From Pseudomonas fluvialis (GTDB lineage Bacteria > Pseudomonadota > Gammaproteobacteria > Pseudomonadales > Pseudomonadaceae), in contig NZ_JACHLL010000002.1 of assembly GCF_014207935.1 (NCBI RefSeq), forward strand, positions 62,001 through 126,000: a stretch of DNA of 64,000 bases, in the 5' to 3' direction. Under the pieces are notes generated by a model. That model had not been told where the DNA came from and searched no databases. It saw only the letters and a list, made by a program, of their open reading frames with translations. Shown here one piece after another: positions 20,086 through 30,018 of the stretch (positions within the stretch are counted from its first letter, which is position 1; each line of letters begins with the position of its first letter). Position numbers and translations under genes: made by a program.

Positions 20086-20604
20086 TCACCACTCGCTCAG
20101 CGAGCCACGGAAGCGCAGGGCAAGCTCCTTGAGCTGTTGCCGGCAGAACTCAAGCTCATCGGCCGAAACCGGCAGCGCCTCGTCTTCCAAGGTCACCGCC
20201 GAAATCAAGGGCATGGTCACATCCTGCTTGGCCGGCACGACCTCACGCGGTGGCTGAAACAACGCGTGATAAGCATTCAGCAACTTGGCCAGCCAGGTCT
20301 CGGCATGCTGCGCAAGCTCTACCAGCTCAGCCATCTCCGGGCTGGGCGATGCCGCCAGACGCTCAGCGCTGAGCAACTGCTCCACCACACTGGCGTCAGC
20401 CTGAGGCAGGCGATAATAGCCTGCGATCTCGTGGCACAAGCCCAGCAGCGCACCGTACAGATGGAACAGGCAGGCCTCTCGCTCAGCCTGCACTTGCGCC
20501 TGCCAGTTCATGGCTCGCCCCGCCTCCGCCTTGCGCCAGAAATCCAGGGCAACGCCTGCAAAATACAGCTTCTGGTTGGTGCGGGTGTAACGCTCATTGG
20601 CCAT
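20086..20604 (-). CDS. DUF6586-like hypothetical protein
   Basis: 172 residues, soluble, mostly alpha-helical, beginning MANERYTRTNQKLYFAGVAL. No enzyme motif is visible. The protein is conserved between sulA and topA in pseudomonads, from memory. ATG 20604 has AGGAGG at the proper distance and is preferred to the TTG two codons before. It starts 32 nt after the topA stop, so it is probably cotranscribed with topA. Confidence 0.75.
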   Translation of the reverse strand: MANERYTRTNQKLYFAGVALDFWRKAEAGRAMNWQAQVQAEREACLFHLYGALLGLCHEIAGYYRLPQADASVVEQLLSAERLAASPSPEMAELVELAQHAETWLAKLLNAYHALFQPPREVVPAKQDVTMPLISAVTLEDEALPVSADELEFCRQQLKELALRFRGSLSEW

Positions 20605-20636
20605 GACCAAACCTCCTGCCTTACCTCGGCACTGAC

Positions 20637-23237
20637 TCAGCGTTTGTCTTCAACCTGCCACTTGCCGTCGGCATAGAATGCGCGCCAGCCGCTTGGCTTG
20701 CCATCAATCTCCGACTGCACGTACTGCTCCTTGCTCTTGCGACTGAAGCGAATCACCGCGGGGCGACCATCCGGGTCCTTTTGTGGCGCTTTGAGCAGGA
20801 ATTGGTACTTGGGATCCAGTTCATCGGCGTGTGGCAACAACTCCAGCACCAACGGCGCTCGTGTCTCGCGATTCTTGGGGAACTGGCTGGCGGCGAGGAA
20901 CAGACCGGAAGCGCCATCGCGCAGCACATAGACGTCATCCACCTTCTCGCAACGCAGCTCCGGCATCTTGATCGGGTCGCACTTGGGCGGCGCCGCTTCA
21001 CCACTGCGCAACAGCTTGCGGGTGTTCTTGCAGTCGGCATTGGTACAACCGAAGAACTTGCCGAAGCGGCCGGTTTTCAGCTGCATCTCGCTGCCGCACT
21101 TGTCGCACTCCAGGCTCGGACCTTCGTAGCCCTTGATGCGGTACTGCCCCTGCTCAATCTCGTAGCCCGAACAATCCGGATTGTTGCCACAGATATGCAG
21201 CTTGCGGGTTTCATCCAGCAGATAGGCATCCATGGCAGTCGAGCAGATCGGACAGCGATGTTTGTTCAGCAGCACCAGCGACTCGGACTCACCCTCGTCA
21301 TCGGCAGCAATCTCGCCGCCGGGGATCAGGTTGATAGTGGCCTTGCAACGCTCCTTCGGCGGCAGGGCGTAGCCGGAGCAGCCAAGGAAAACGCCGGTAG
21401 AAGCGGTGCGGATCATCATCGGTCGACCGCAGTCACGACAGGCAATGTCGGTCAGCGTCGGCTGATTGGCACGCATGCCACTGTCAGCCACTTCCGCCAC
21501 TTCCAGCTTCTTCTTGAAGTCGCCGTAGAATTCATCGAGCAAGTGCTTCCAGTCGCGTTGGCCCTGAGCCACGTCGTCCAGATGCTCTTCCATGCCGGCG
21601 GTAAAGCCGTAGTCCATCAGATTGGCGAAGCTTTCGTTGAGACGTTCGGTGACGATGTCGCCCATCTTCTCGGCGTAGAAGCGGCGGTTCTGTACCGCTA
21701 CGTAGCCACGATCCTGGATGGTCGAGATGATGGCCGCATAGGTCGACGGACGACCGATACCCCGCTTTTCCAACTCCTTGACCAGGCTGGCTTCGGAGAA
21801 ACGTGCCGGCGGCTTGGTGAAGTGCTGACTGGGGTCGAGCTTGATCAGCTTGAGCGTCTCGCCTTCGCTCATATCCGGCAGCACGTCGTCTTCGCCGGGT
21901 TTGCTCTGCTGCGGCTGCGCCTTGGTGTAACCATCGAACTTGAGGATGCGGCCCTTGGCGCGCAGCTCGAAGCTTCCGGCCGCCACGGTGACGCTGGTCG
22001 ACAGGTATTCGGCTGGCGGCATCTGGCAGGCGACAAACTGACGCCAGATCAGCTCATAGAGGCGCTCGGCATCGCGTTCCATGCCGGAAATCTGGGTCGG
22101 CCGCAGGTTGACATCGGACGGGCGAATCGCTTCGTGCGCCTCTTGGGCGCCCTCCTTGCTCGAATAGACATTCGGCTTGGCCGGCAGGTACTTCTTGCCG
22201 TACTCACTCTCGATGAAACCACGCACCATCTCCACGGCATCGGCCGAGAGGTTGGTCGAGTCTGTACGCATATAGGTGATGTAGCCGGCCTCGTAGAGAC
22301 GCTGGGCCATCATCATGGTCTTCTTTACGCCGAAGCCGAGACGATTGCTCGCCGCCTGCTGCAGGGTCGATGTGATGTAGGGCGCCGACGGCTTGCTGCT
22401 GGTCGGCCGATCTTCACGCTTGGCGATGCTGTAGGCGGACGCCTTGAGCTGTTCCAGCGCGGCCATGGCCTGAGCTTCGTTGACCGGTTTGAAGGCTTCG
22501 CCCTTCTCGCGGACCACTTCGAAGCGCACATTGGCGTTCTTGGCGGTACCTAGGTCGGCATGCACTTCCCAGTATTCTTCCGGAACGAAGGCACGGATTT
22601 CCTTCTCGCGCTCGACCACCAGCTTCACCGCCACCGACTGCACACGGCCGGCGGACAGGCCACGGGCGATCTTCTGCCACAGCAGCGGCGAGACCATATA
22701 GCCCACCACGCGGTCGAGGAAGCGGCGTGCTTGCTGGGCATTGACCCGGTTGATATCCAGCTCGCCGGGCTTGGAGAAGGCCTCCTGGATGGCCTTCTTG
22801 GTAATTTCGTTGAACACCACGCGCTTGTAGCGGCTGTCATCACCACCGATGGCTTCGCGCAGGTGCCAGGCGATGGCCTCCCCCTCGCGATCCAAGTCGG
22901 TTGCGAGGTAGATGGTGTCGGCATCCTTGGCCAGACGGCGCAGCTCCTCGATCACCTTTTCCTTGCCGGGAAGGATTTCGTACTTGGCCTTCCAGCCATG
23001 CTCCGGATCGACACCCATGCGCGAAACCAGCTGGCGCTTGGCTTTCTCCTTGGGCGACAGCGCCGGTGCCTCGGCCGCCGCGGCCTTGCCACGCTTGACC
23101 GGCTCCTTGGCGCCACCACTGGTGGGCAGGTCACGGATATGGCCGATGCTCGACTTCACCACGTACTGGTTGCCCAGGTACTTGTTGATCGTCTTGGCCT
23201 TGGCCGGGGATTCCACGATGACCAGCGATTTGCCCAT
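20637..23237 (-). CDS. topA: DNA topoisomerase I
   Basis: Type IA topoisomerase that relaxes negative supercoils, 866 residues. The TOPRIM domain starts at once ([30 protein letters not shown]), the active-site Tyr is about residue 322 in [11 protein letters not shown], and the C-terminus carries several Cys4 zinc ribbons ([27 protein letters not shown] with CTNADC). The Lys/Ala-rich insert [20 protein letters not shown] near residue 50-65 is typical of Pseudomonas. Upstream Shine-Dalgarno is weak. Confidence 0.98.
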   Translation of the reverse strand: MGKSLVIVESPAKAKTINKYLGNQYVVKSSIGHIRDLPTSGGAKEPVKRGKAAAAEAPALSPKEKAKRQLVSRMGVDPEHGWKAKYEILPGKEKVIEELRRLAKDADTIYLATDLDREGEAIAWHLREAIGGDDSRYKRVVFNEITKKAIQEAFSKPGELDINRVNAQQARRFLDRVVGYMVSPLLWQKIARGLSAGRVQSVAVKLVVEREKEIRAFVPEEYWEVHADLGTAKNANVRFEVVREKGEAFKPVNEAQAMAALEQLKASAYSIAKREDRPTSSKPSAPYITSTLQQAASNRLGFGVKKTMMMAQRLYEAGYITYMRTDSTNLSADAVEMVRGFIESEYGKKYLPAKPNVYSSKEGAQEAHEAIRPSDVNLRPTQISGMERDAERLYELIWRQFVACQMPPAEYLSTSVTVAAGSFELRAKGRILKFDGYTKAQPQQSKPGEDDVLPDMSEGETLKLIKLDPSQHFTKPPARFSEASLVKELEKRGIGRPSTYAAIISTIQDRGYVAVQNRRFYAEKMGDIVTERLNESFANLMDYGFTAGMEEHLDDVAQGQRDWKHLLDEFYGDFKKKLEVAEVADSGMRANQPTLTDIACRDCGRPMMIRTASTGVFLGCSGYALPPKERCKATINLIPGGEIAADDEGESESLVLLNKHRCPICSTAMDAYLLDETRKLHICGNNPDCSGYEIEQGQYRIKGYEGPSLECDKCGSEMQLKTGRFGKFFGCTNADCKNTRKLLRSGEAAPPKCDPIKMPELRCEKVDDVYVLRDGASGLFLAASQFPKNRETRAPLVLELLPHADELDPKYQFLLKAPQKDPDGRPAVIRFSRKSKEQYVQSEIDGKPSGWRAFYADGKWQVEDKR

Positions 23238-23336
23238 GGATCGGAAAATTCCTGAATGCAGTAAAAAGAAAGAAGGCGGGAGCCGTCTACAGCGGCACCG
23301 CTATATATAGTGGCCAGTATCGACAGGTCAAGCGCG

Positions 23337-23594
23337 CTACTGCTTTGCGCTTGCGCCGCTCTGGCCAAGCAGAGGCGATGACTCGGCAGTCAGCAAGGCG
23401 AAGCGGACAATCTGCTCGCCATCGACCAGCACGGTTTCGCAGAACATGCTCAACGGGCGAACCCACAGACCATAGTCGCCGTACAGCGCCTGGTAAACCA
23501 CCAGCTCTTCCTCGGTCTCCGAATGCCGCGCTGTACCGAACACCCGATACTGCTGACCTTTATAGTGACGATAGAGCCCGGGCTGAATGTTCAT
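23337..23594 (-). CDS. DUF1653 domain protein
   Basis: 85 residues matching the small DUF1653 family: an N-terminal GLYRHYKGQQYRVFGTARHSE followed by ELVVYQALYGDYGLWVRPLSMF, then a short unconserved tail. The fold is a compact beta domain; no function is established. ATG 23594 with GGAG five bases upstream is preferred to the GTG two codons before. It lies upstream of topA on the same strand, about 100 bp away. Confidence 0.82.
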   Translation of the reverse strand: MNIQPGLYRHYKGQQYRVFGTARHSETEEELVVYQALYGDYGLWVRPLSMFCETVLVDGEQIVRFALLTAESSPLLGQSGASAKQ

Positions 23595-23630
23595 CTGCAC
23601 TCCGCAAAAATCTGTTCACTAGAAAAACAA

Positions 23631-23657
23631 AAAGCCGGGGCATAGCCCCGGCTTTTT
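23631..23657. terminator. rho-independent terminator after fadA
   Basis: A GC-rich stem (GCCGGGGC/GCCCCGGC, 23634-23641 and 23645-23652) is flanked by A-runs on the left and T-runs on the right, so it can terminate in both directions. On the minus strand it lies 14 bp after the fadA stop and closes the fadBA operon. Confidence 0.92.
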
Positions 23658-23670
23658 CATCTCGGATCGC

Positions 23671-24861
<1,191 letters not shown>

Positions 24862-24876
24862 CTAAATCGTTCGCGA

Positions 24877-27024
24877 TTAACCGAAGAACTTCTGGCCGTT
24901 TTTGGCCATCTCACGCAGCTTCTCGGTCGGGGTGTACAGCGCGCCCAGGTCGGCATACTTGTCGGCCAGGGCAACGAACTCGGCCACACCGATAGAATCG
25001 ATGTAACGCAGTGCACCACCACGGAAGGGAGGGAAGCCGATGCCGTAGATCAGGCCCATGTCGGCCTCAGCTGCGGTTTCGACGATGCCATCTTCCAGGC
25101 AACGAACGGTTTCCAGGCACAGCGGGATCATCATCCAGTTGATGATGTCTTCGTCGGTGACTTCACGCTGTTCGTACACGATCGGCGCGAGGACTTCCTG
25201 AACGCTGGCATCGACGACTTTCTTCGGCTTGCCGCGCTTGTCCATCTCGTAGGCGTAGAAGCCCTTGCCGTTCTTCTGACCGAGGCGATTGGCTTCGTAC
25301 AGAGCGTCAACGGCGGAGCGACGGTCGTCCTTCATGCGATCAGGGAAGCCATCGGCCATCACGTCACGGCCATGGTGGCCGGTGTCGATGCCGACAACGT
25401 CCATCAGGTAAGCCGGGCCCATCGGCCAGCCGAACTTCTCCATCACCTTGTCGATGCGAACAAAGTCGACACCGGCGCTGACCAGCTTGGCGAAGCCACC
25501 GAAGTACGGGAACAGTACGCGATTGACCAGGAAGCCCGGGCAGTCGTTGACCACAACCGGGGTCTTGCCCATCTTCTTGGCGTAGGCAACAGTGGTGGCA
25601 ACGGCCACTTCGCTGGACTTCTCGCCACGGATGACCTCAACCAGCGGCATCATGTGTACCGGGTTGAAGAAGTGCATGCCGACGAAGTTTTCCGGACGCT
25701 TGAGCGCCTGGGCCAGCAAGTTGATGGAGATGGTCGAGGTGTTGGAAGCGAGGATCGCATCCTCACGCACCACACCTTCAACTTCAGCCAGAACGATCTG
25801 CTTGACCTTCGGATTCTCGACCACGGCCTCGACGACGATGTCGACGTTACCGAAATCACCGTAGGACATGGTCGGACGAATGGCGTTCAGCGCTTCGGCC
25901 ATCTTGGCCGGAGCCATGCGGCCCTTGGCAACGCGGTTGCCGAGCAGCTTGGAAGCCTCGTTCAGACCCATCTGGATACCCTCTTCGCGGATATCCTTCA
26001 TCAGGATCGGAGTGCCCTTGGACGCGGACTGGTAGGCGATACCGCCACCCATGATGCCGGCGCCCAGTACGGCAGCCAGTTTCACGTCCTTGGCCACTTC
26101 GTCGAAGCCTTTGGCCTTCTTCTTCAGTTCCTGGTCATTCAGGAACAGACCGATCAGACTGGCAGCAACCGAGGTCTTGGCCAGCTTGACGAAACCAGCG
26201 GCTTCCACTTCCAGCGCCTTGTCGCGACCGAAGTTGGAGGCTTTCTGGATGGTCTTGATGGCTTCAACCGGCGCCGGGTAGTTCGGGCCGGCCTGGCCAG
26301 CAACGAAGCCCTTGGCAGTCTCGAAGCTCATCATCTGCTCGATGGCATTGAGCTTGAGCTTTTCCAGTTTCGGCTGACGCTTGGCCTTGTAGTCCAGCTC
26401 ACCGGAGATGGCGCGCTTGACCAGATCCAGGGCTGCTTCCTGCAGTTTGGCCGGAGCCACGACTGCATCGACAGCACCAACTTTCAGTGCGTCGACAGCC
26501 TTGTTTTCCTTGCCGCCGCAGATCCACTCGATGGCGTTATCGTTACCGATGACGCGCGGCAGACGCACGGTGCCGCCGAAGCCCGGGTAGATACCCAGCT
26601 TGACTTCCGGCAGGCCTACCTTGGCGGTTTCGCTCATTACGCGATAGTCACCGGCCAGGCACATTTCAAAACCGCCGCCCAGCGCGATGCCGTTGATGGC
26701 GACCACGGTCGGAACGGACAGGTCTTCGAAGTCACTGAAGATCTTGTTGGCTTCGAGGTTGCCAGCGATCAACTCTTCGTCGGACAGTTTGAAGTTGTCG
26801 ACGAATTCGGTGATGTCGGCGCCGACGATGAACACGTCTTTGCCGCTGGTCACGATCACGCCCTTGACAGAAGCATCGGCCTTGACGGCATCGACAGCCT
26901 GGCGCAGCTCGTTGAGGGTGAGGCGGTTGAACTTGTTGACGGACTCACCCTTGAGGTCGAACTTCAGTTCGACGATACCGCTCTCAAGAGCCTTAACCGT
27001 GATGGCTTTACCTTCGTAAATCAT
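24877..27024 (-). CDS. fadB: fatty acid oxidation complex alpha subunit FadB
   Basis: A 715-residue multifunctional enzyme. The N-terminal crotonase half hydrates enoyl-CoA ([19 protein letters not shown] oxyanion loop, residues ~105-125; ADITEF). The C-terminal half is 3-hydroxyacyl-CoA dehydrogenase ([18 protein letters not shown] near 315; [30 protein letters not shown]). ATG 27024 follows GGAG at eight bases and gives the family length; a longer frame to 27063 is not needed. First gene of fadBA. A candidate promoter and inverted repeat lie at 27166-27235. Confidence 0.97.
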   Translation of the reverse strand: MIYEGKAITVKALESGIVELKFDLKGESVNKFNRLTLNELRQAVDAVKADASVKGVIVTSGKDVFIVGADITEFVDNFKLSDEELIAGNLEANKIFSDFEDLSVPTVVAINGIALGGGFEMCLAGDYRVMSETAKVGLPEVKLGIYPGFGGTVRLPRVIGNDNAIEWICGGKENKAVDALKVGAVDAVVAPAKLQEAALDLVKRAISGELDYKAKRQPKLEKLKLNAIEQMMSFETAKGFVAGQAGPNYPAPVEAIKTIQKASNFGRDKALEVEAAGFVKLAKTSVAASLIGLFLNDQELKKKAKGFDEVAKDVKLAAVLGAGIMGGGIAYQSASKGTPILMKDIREEGIQMGLNEASKLLGNRVAKGRMAPAKMAEALNAIRPTMSYGDFGNVDIVVEAVVENPKVKQIVLAEVEGVVREDAILASNTSTISINLLAQALKRPENFVGMHFFNPVHMMPLVEVIRGEKSSEVAVATTVAYAKKMGKTPVVVNDCPGFLVNRVLFPYFGGFAKLVSAGVDFVRIDKVMEKFGWPMGPAYLMDVVGIDTGHHGRDVMADGFPDRMKDDRRSAVDALYEANRLGQKNGKGFYAYEMDKRGKPKKVVDASVQEVLAPIVYEQREVTDEDIINWMMIPLCLETVRCLEDGIVETAAEADMGLIYGIGFPPFRGGALRYIDSIGVAEFVALADKYADLGALYTPTEKLREMAKNGQKFFG

Positions 27025-27484
27025 CAACTGATCTCCACGCAATGGAAGCTGAACTGTACACATCGGACGCCGGAGGAGGCTTCCTCACGGCGCAAGCCGT
27101 CTAGGATAGCCCCAAAACCAGCCAGCACACCCGCCGACGCGATATTCGGGAACGTGAGGAACAGGCAAACGCCTGATTCATACGCCCGTTTGATTTGGGT
27201 GCGCACACCATCGTGCAAAAGCCAGTAATTGTCAATTAGCCAGGCAACCACCGCTTAATCCCTGCAACCAGCCAGATAGGGCCTTCCAGGCTGATTGCCT
27301 TTTTCCGCTGACAAAAATTCACAAAACAGATGAATGGTGATTCAGGGACTGGCAAAGATTGCACAAACGTACTCGCAATCCGCTAGCCAAAAGATGGTAT
27401 GGCAGGTAAATTCCCGGCAAAGAGCCGTTCCGAGCGGCTCGCTACAAAAACAAAAGCAAGCCCGACCGGGCACCGGAGCTGTAC
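27025..27484. promoter_or_regulatory. intergenic region with fadBA and divergent gene promoters
   Basis: A 460-bp gene-free stretch. On the minus strand TTGACA (27235-27230) is a perfect -35; at 17 bp only a weak -10 (GATGGT) is present. An inverted repeat CAAACG-N15-CGTTTG (27166-27192) would lie just downstream of that start site and contains a smaller palindrome, CAGGCAAACGCCTG (27162-27175). The arms resemble half-sites of the PsrA box, but the spacing is far longer than the consensus. Near 27421-27440 a GAGCCG/CGGCTC hairpin precedes the plus-strand gene. No further ORF is convincing. Confidence 0.4.
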
Positions 27485-28303
27485 ATGTCTAGCCGTCTGA
27501 CCTCCCTTCTGCTCAGCAGCCTGCTGATGCTTCCCCTTTCCTTTAGCGCCCACGCCGGCGAGCCCAGCCAGGACCTGATCACCCTTCATCACCTGCGCCT
27601 GGCTGCTCAGAAGACCCTCAGCGACTTCTTCATGTTCAACGGCATGGAGGGCGACCAGCGTTACGCCAAACAGATCAAAGCATCGGAAGAACAGGTAAGT
27701 GTGGCGCTTCAACAACTTCAGGATCTTTCCGGCGAAGGCTCTAAAGCCCTGCACAACCAGCTGCAACAACAATGGCAGGCTTATCAGGAAGAACTAAAAG
27801 CCCTGATCACAGCCCTGGAAACCGAAGGCTTTACCGACCTGCAGCCGATCGCCGACTTGGCAAAACGGAACCAGCAGCTCCTGGTCTTGAGCGGAGAGCT
27901 GTACGGCAAGATCCAACAGGAAAGCAGCACCAGCGTACCGCCACTGACCGAACGCAGCCGCGAGCTGGGACTGTTGATGCAGTCCATCTCGGTCAACTAT
28001 GCCTCACGCAACGCATCGGTCGGCGGCACATTTATTGGTGGCAGTGGCGGTGAGGATGAAAAACCGATTGATGAACTGGCCAATGACTTCCAGAAGCGCC
28101 TCTCTGAGCTCAAAGCCTCGCCACGCAATACAGCGGAAATCAAGGCGAGCCTGCAAAGCGTGCAGACCAAGTGGAACTACATCGAGAAATCGCTGAAGAA
28201 CTACAACGAAAACAGCGTGCCCTTCCTGATCAGCAAGTATTCCGAACAGATCATCAGCGGCCTGGAAAAAACTTCCGAGCTTTACGCTGCCGGTAAGCTT
28301 TAA
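27485..28303 (+). CDS. exported helical-bundle protein of unknown function
   Basis: 272 residues with a signal peptide (MSSRLTSLLLSSLLMLPLSF, cleavage after SAHA). The mature part is almost entirely long amphipathic helices (for example LQQLQDLSGEGSKALHNQLQ and ELANDFQKRLSELKASP) broken by a Gly-rich turn GGTFIGGSGG near residue 180. It resembles the periplasmic four-helix sensor modules of PilJ/NarX-type receptors but has no membrane anchor or signalling domain after it. Not recognised as a named gene. A hairpin lies 11 bp after its stop. Confidence 0.75.
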   Translation: MSSRLTSLLLSSLLMLPLSFSAHAGEPSQDLITLHHLRLAAQKTLSDFFMFNGMEGDQRYAKQIKASEEQVSVALQQLQDLSGEGSKALHNQLQQQWQAYQEELKALITALETEGFTDLQPIADLAKRNQQLLVLSGELYGKIQQESSTSVPPLTERSRELGLLMQSISVNYASRNASVGGTFIGGSGGEDEKPIDELANDFQKRLSELKASPRNTAEIKASLQSVQTKWNYIEKSLKNYNENSVPFLISKYSEQIISGLEKTSELYAAGKL

Positions 28304-28313
28304 ACCCTACAGC

Positions 28314-28336
28314 GCGGACGCCACTGCGGCGTCCGC
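28314..28336. terminator. GC-rich hairpin between convergent genes
   Basis: GCGGACGCC and GGCGTCCGC form a perfect 9-bp stem with a 5-nt loop just after the exported-protein gene and just before the end of the convergent gene at 28340. There is no T-run, so termination is only likely from position. Confidence 0.5.
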
Positions 28337-28339
28337 CGC

Positions 28340-28780
28340 TCATAGGCGTGCCAACTGCTGCATGACTTCCACCACCGCCTTCAGCTCCTCCTCGCCGCCC
28401 CGCTCCCCCCAGTACAGCGCCAGCATCTGCTTGTTCGCGTCGACCTGATAGACATCCGCCGGCAAGCGCCGCAACAGCTGCAGCAAGGGTTCTTCTGCAC
28501 AGGGCTCACGCCAGCGGTTATGCCACTCCCCCGGGGCCACCTGCCAGAAGCTCCAGTCGCCACGACTGGCCAGGCGCTGGCGGTGATATTGCGGACAGGC
28601 TGCTGGCGGCTCCGGTTGCATCCAGTGCGGCCACTCCGGCCGCGCCATCTGCATGCCCAGTCCCATGCGCCGCGCGGCCAGGCGCACATCCATCTGTCCA
28701 CGTTGACGCCGGGACGGCACAATCCACACCAGCGGACTGAAGGCCGCGGCCAGCAACAGCACGACAATCCATGCATTCAT
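28340..28780 (-). CDS. hypothetical membrane-anchored protein
   Basis: 146 residues with one N-terminal hydrophobic segment (AWIVVLLLAAAFSPLVWIV) followed by a basic stretch (PSRRQRGQ), so probably anchored with the rest in the cytoplasm. The C-terminal part is Trp-rich (WPHW, WSFWQVAPGEWHNRWREP) and ends in a helical region. ATG follows AGAGG at eight bases. Not recognised. It is divergent from the universal stress gene with 62 bp between. Confidence 0.68.
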   Translation of the reverse strand: MNAWIVVLLLAAAFSPLVWIVPSRRQRGQMDVRLAARRMGLGMQMARPEWPHWMQPEPPAACPQYHRQRLASRGDWSFWQVAPGEWHNRWREPCAEEPLLQLLRRLPADVYQVDANKQMLALYWGERGGEEELKAVVEVMQQLARL

Positions 28781-28842
28781 GGACAGAACCTCTCAAACAA
28801 GCGCCATACTCAAATAATGGCTAAACGGAACAGGAGTTTGTC

Positions 28843-29283
28843 ATGGTCTACCAGCACGTACTGATTGCCGTCGATCTCAGCGAGGAATGCCACCCGGTGC
28901 TGCAACGCGCCATCGAGCTGGCCAGTCGCGATGGCGCCCGAGTTTCCCTGATCCATGTGATCGAGCCCATGGCCATGGCCTTTGGCGGCGATGTCCCGAT
29001 GGATCTATCGATACTCCAGCAACAGCAGCAACAGCAGGCCCAGCAGCGCCTGGACAACTTTGCCCGGCAGTACCCACAACTGACGCCGGACAACTGCCAC
29101 CTGGGCTTTGGACAGCCACGCCAGGAAATCCATCAGTTGGCCAGCGAACAGCAGTGCGACCTGATCGTCGTCGGCAGCCATGGCCGTCACGGTCTGGCCC
29201 TGCTGCTGGGCTCAACCGCCAACGACCTGCTGCATGGCGCTCCCTGCGACGTACTGGCGGTGCGCCTGAAAAAGCCGGCCTGA
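28843..29283 (+). CDS. universal stress protein, UspA family
   Basis: 146 residues with one Usp domain. It starts YQHVLIAVDLSEE and ends with the ATP-binding signature G-x2-G-x9-G-S/T, here GSHGRHGLALLLGSTAN, so it is of the nucleotide-binding type. The middle helix contains LQQQQQQQAQQR, a glutamine run of seven, unusual for the family. Usp proteins act in the cytoplasm under starvation or low oxygen; Anr control is common in Pseudomonas but no Anr box is evident here. Confidence 0.9.
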   Translation: MVYQHVLIAVDLSEECHPVLQRAIELASRDGARVSLIHVIEPMAMAFGGDVPMDLSILQQQQQQQAQQRLDNFARQYPQLTPDNCHLGFGQPRQEIHQLASEQQCDLIVVGSHGRHGLALLLGSTANDLLHGAPCDVLAVRLKKPA

Positions 29284-29290
29284 TACCGGC

Positions 29291-29986
29291 TTAGGCGCCA
29301 AACTCCAGCGAATCACCGGCACTCATGACCATCGGCCTGATCTTCTGCAGCTGGGTTTCCAGCGAGTAGCTCAGGCTCGAGGCCATGGAAAAGAAGCTGA
29401 GGAAGGCCTTGAGGTTGGAGTCGCCTTCACAGGTATCGAGGATGCGCTGCCAGAAGGCCTGATTGACCAGCTGCAGCTGCTGATACAGACGCACCAGCCC
29501 CTTGAGATCCCAGTCGGCCAAGCGGCCTTCGCGGTAGTTGAAGTACTGCCTGGTCAGGTACTGCGATACCGCCCGCTGAATGAACTCCGACTGGCTGGCG
29601 AACGGCAGATGCTGCTGCGCCATCGGCCGCAGACGCCCCAGCAGCGGGCAGGCACTGGTGGCCATGATCACACCAAGCAGGGAACGCAAGCCCTCTTCCA
29701 GTCCCACCCGCTTGTAATACTGGCGTTCGGGTGTGAGCACGGTGATATCGGCTTTCTGCACGGCTGGCAGGCCGCGGAAGTCCTCGATCACCTGGAACAG
29801 ATCAACCGCCGCAGGGCAGTGGCTGCAAGTTTCCTTCTTCAGCGGACAGTTGCTGCACTGGTTGAACTCCAGGCGCGTCCACTTCGGGGCCTGCTCGGCC
29901 CGTGCGGTGTCATAGCCACGATCCAGCTCGATCTGATAATCGAACTGGTGGCTGTCATCGACAATGATCCGGTACTCAATCGCCAT
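29291..29986 (-). CDS. hypothetical protein with Cys4 cluster (DUF6901-like)
   Basis: 231 residues. After an N-terminal beta region (MAIEYRIIVDDSHQFDYQIE) comes FNQCSNCPLKKETCSHCPAA, a C-x2-C-x6-C-x2-C arrangement (about residues 43-56) that could bind zinc or an iron-sulfur cluster. The rest is helical with ATSACPLLGRLRPMAQQHLP and SEFIQRAVSQYLTRQYFNYR. No signal peptide. Related proteins are found across pseudomonads, as I recall under DUF6901; function unknown. ATG follows GGAG at five bases. Confidence 0.72.
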   Translation of the reverse strand: MAIEYRIIVDDSHQFDYQIELDRGYDTARAEQAPKWTRLEFNQCSNCPLKKETCSHCPAAVDLFQVIEDFRGLPAVQKADITVLTPERQYYKRVGLEEGLRSLLGVIMATSACPLLGRLRPMAQQHLPFASQSEFIQRAVSQYLTRQYFNYREGRLADWDLKGLVRLYQQLQLVNQAFWQRILDTCEGDSNLKAFLSFFSMASSLSYSLETQLQKIRPMVMSAGDSLEFGA

Positions 29987-30018
29987 GGCATCTCCGGCTT
30001 AGGCTGGGGTTATTGTTG

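Noticed and set aside
27162..27192. Consensus PsrA box at fadBA
   Set aside because: Half-sites are present but the spacing does not meet G/CAAAC-N2-4-GTTTG/C, so it is not annotated as a PsrA site, only reported as an observation.
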